The position numbers were made by a program, and so were the translations under genes. Below, one piece after another: positions 39,222 through 39,585 of a stretch of 39,585 nt of DNA (positions are counted from its first letter, which is position 1; each line of letters begins with the position of its first letter). This DNA is from a virus. The notes beneath the pieces are model-generated. The model saw only the letters and a program-made list of their open reading frames with translations. It had not been told where the DNA came from and searched no databases. Location of the stretch: IMG/VR virus record IMGVR_UViG_3300027778_000006, positions 1 through 39,585 of that record; one strand, given 5' to 3'.

Positions 39222-39505
39222 TGTCTTAGAACTTTCGAAATTCTAAGACGCAGTTATCTTTTTGATTTTACAAGTAGAAATGGCCCTGTCTTCGGTGTCT
39301 TAGATATGTCTATATTCATGTGTGAGAAATAATATATGTAATGTGATGTGAGATGAAATCGATATTACCTATATAGTGATAGTCTTATTTTTCTAAGACA
39401 TCTAAGACAACTAAGACAATAAGAATATAAGACTATAAGAACTAAAGAGATTTCTGCTGTCTTAGATCTTGTCTTAGATCCTCTGTCAGCCGGAATTCTA
39501 AGACA
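39222..39505. repeat. Array of 9-bp TGTCTTAGA iterons around an AT-rich core (candidate origin)
   Basis: The 489-bp gene-free stretch 39097-39585 contains seven exact copies of TGTCTTAGA: plus strand at 39222, 39296, 39458 and 39470; minus strand at 39392-39400, 39401-39409 and 39497-39505. There are also near copies (39242-39249 with 8 of 9 bases, 39410-39418, 39382-39389, 39425-39433). Three lie in perfect 9-bp tandem at 39392-39418. A 10-bp direct repeat GTCTTAGATC occurs at 39459 and 39471. Between about 39305 and 39450 the DNA is very AT-rich, as in DNA-unwinding elements. The position beside a primase-helicase gene suggests a replication origin; a control region for a gene beyond the window is the alternative. 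I see nothing in 39506-39585. Confidence 0.8.
39223..39249. repeat. 27-bp hyphenated palindrome of the TCTTAGA motif
   Basis: GTCTTAGAA (39223-39231) and TTCTAAGAC (39241-39249) form perfect 9-bp arms around a 9-base centre containing TTTCGAAA, itself a palindrome. It is the leftmost element of the repeat array and could bind a symmetrical protein dimer. Confidence 0.9.
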
Positions 39506-39585
39506 ACACTGCTGCCGTGGCTGGAAAACGCCCGTGGAACCATAGGCCGATCCGGGAATTCTCGCAAACCGCGGCTCAGCGCCCC

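Noticed and set aside
39222-39505. CRISPR array
   Set aside because: Units are only 9 bp, occur in both orientations and at irregular distances or directly adjacent, with no uniform spacers.
1-39585. Integrase, lysis genes, tRNAs or toxin-antitoxin genes
   Set aside because: I looked through all frames with good start sites and saw none. The HTH protein resembles YdaS-type regulators, but no toxin partner is present and its neighbour is a primase.

Overview
The window is part of a double-stranded DNA bacteriophage genome: a long-tailed (siphovirus-type) phage with lambda-like head genes and its own replication genes. Nearly all of it is coding, with gene gaps of 0-60 bp, overlapping start/stop codons and strong Shine-Dalgarno sequences. 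The SD-type starts, sigma70-like promoter and moderately GC-rich codons suggest a gammaproteobacterial, probably enterobacterial, host. The set of DUF2815 single-stranded-DNA-binding protein, DUF2800 nuclease, family A polymerase, VRR-NUC nuclease, SNF2 helicase and GpA-type terminase resembles the Chi/Enc34-like phages (Casjensviridae). That placement is from memory of gene content, not from a search.

Layout, in the direction of transcription. The minus strand carries almost everything, read from right to left. (1) Replication, 35945 to 29529: a small acidic-tailed protein, a DUF2800 RecB/AddB-like nuclease, a DUF2815 SSB, DNA polymerase, VRR-NUC nuclease and SNF2 helicase, driven by a good sigma70-like promoter at 36029-36057. 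(2) Packaging and head, 29465 to 21247, in lambda order: small and large terminase, gpW-like joiner, portal, S49 protease with a nested scaffold, decoration protein D, capsid protein E, then proteins at the FI and FII positions. (3) Tail, 21242 to 6520: Z-like and U-like completion proteins, tail tube with an Ig domain, G/GT chaperones joined by a probable -1 frameshift, a 1601-aa tape measure, a distal tail protein, a BR0599/gpL-like four-cysteine protein, two small proteins and a 1268-aa tip protein. (4) Adhesion region, 6508 to the left edge: a DUF2793 protein, four tandem paralogous lectin-fold-like proteins, and a large degenerate-repeat protein that runs out of the window.

The plus strand carries only a small HTH regulator (36197-36481) and a primase-polymerase/SF3-type helicase (36481-39096), coupled by a TAATG overlap. 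After them comes a gene-free stretch (39097-39585) with a terminator, an AT-rich core and seven exact copies of the 9-mer TGTCTTAGA in both orientations. Two more tandem copies lie just upstream of the HTH gene. This shared motif is the most interesting signal: it links a candidate replication origin or distant regulatory region to the promoter of the regulator-primase operon.

No integrase, lysis genes, tRNAs, insertion sequences or CRISPR arrays were seen. Lysis and the remaining early genes presumably lie outside the window.
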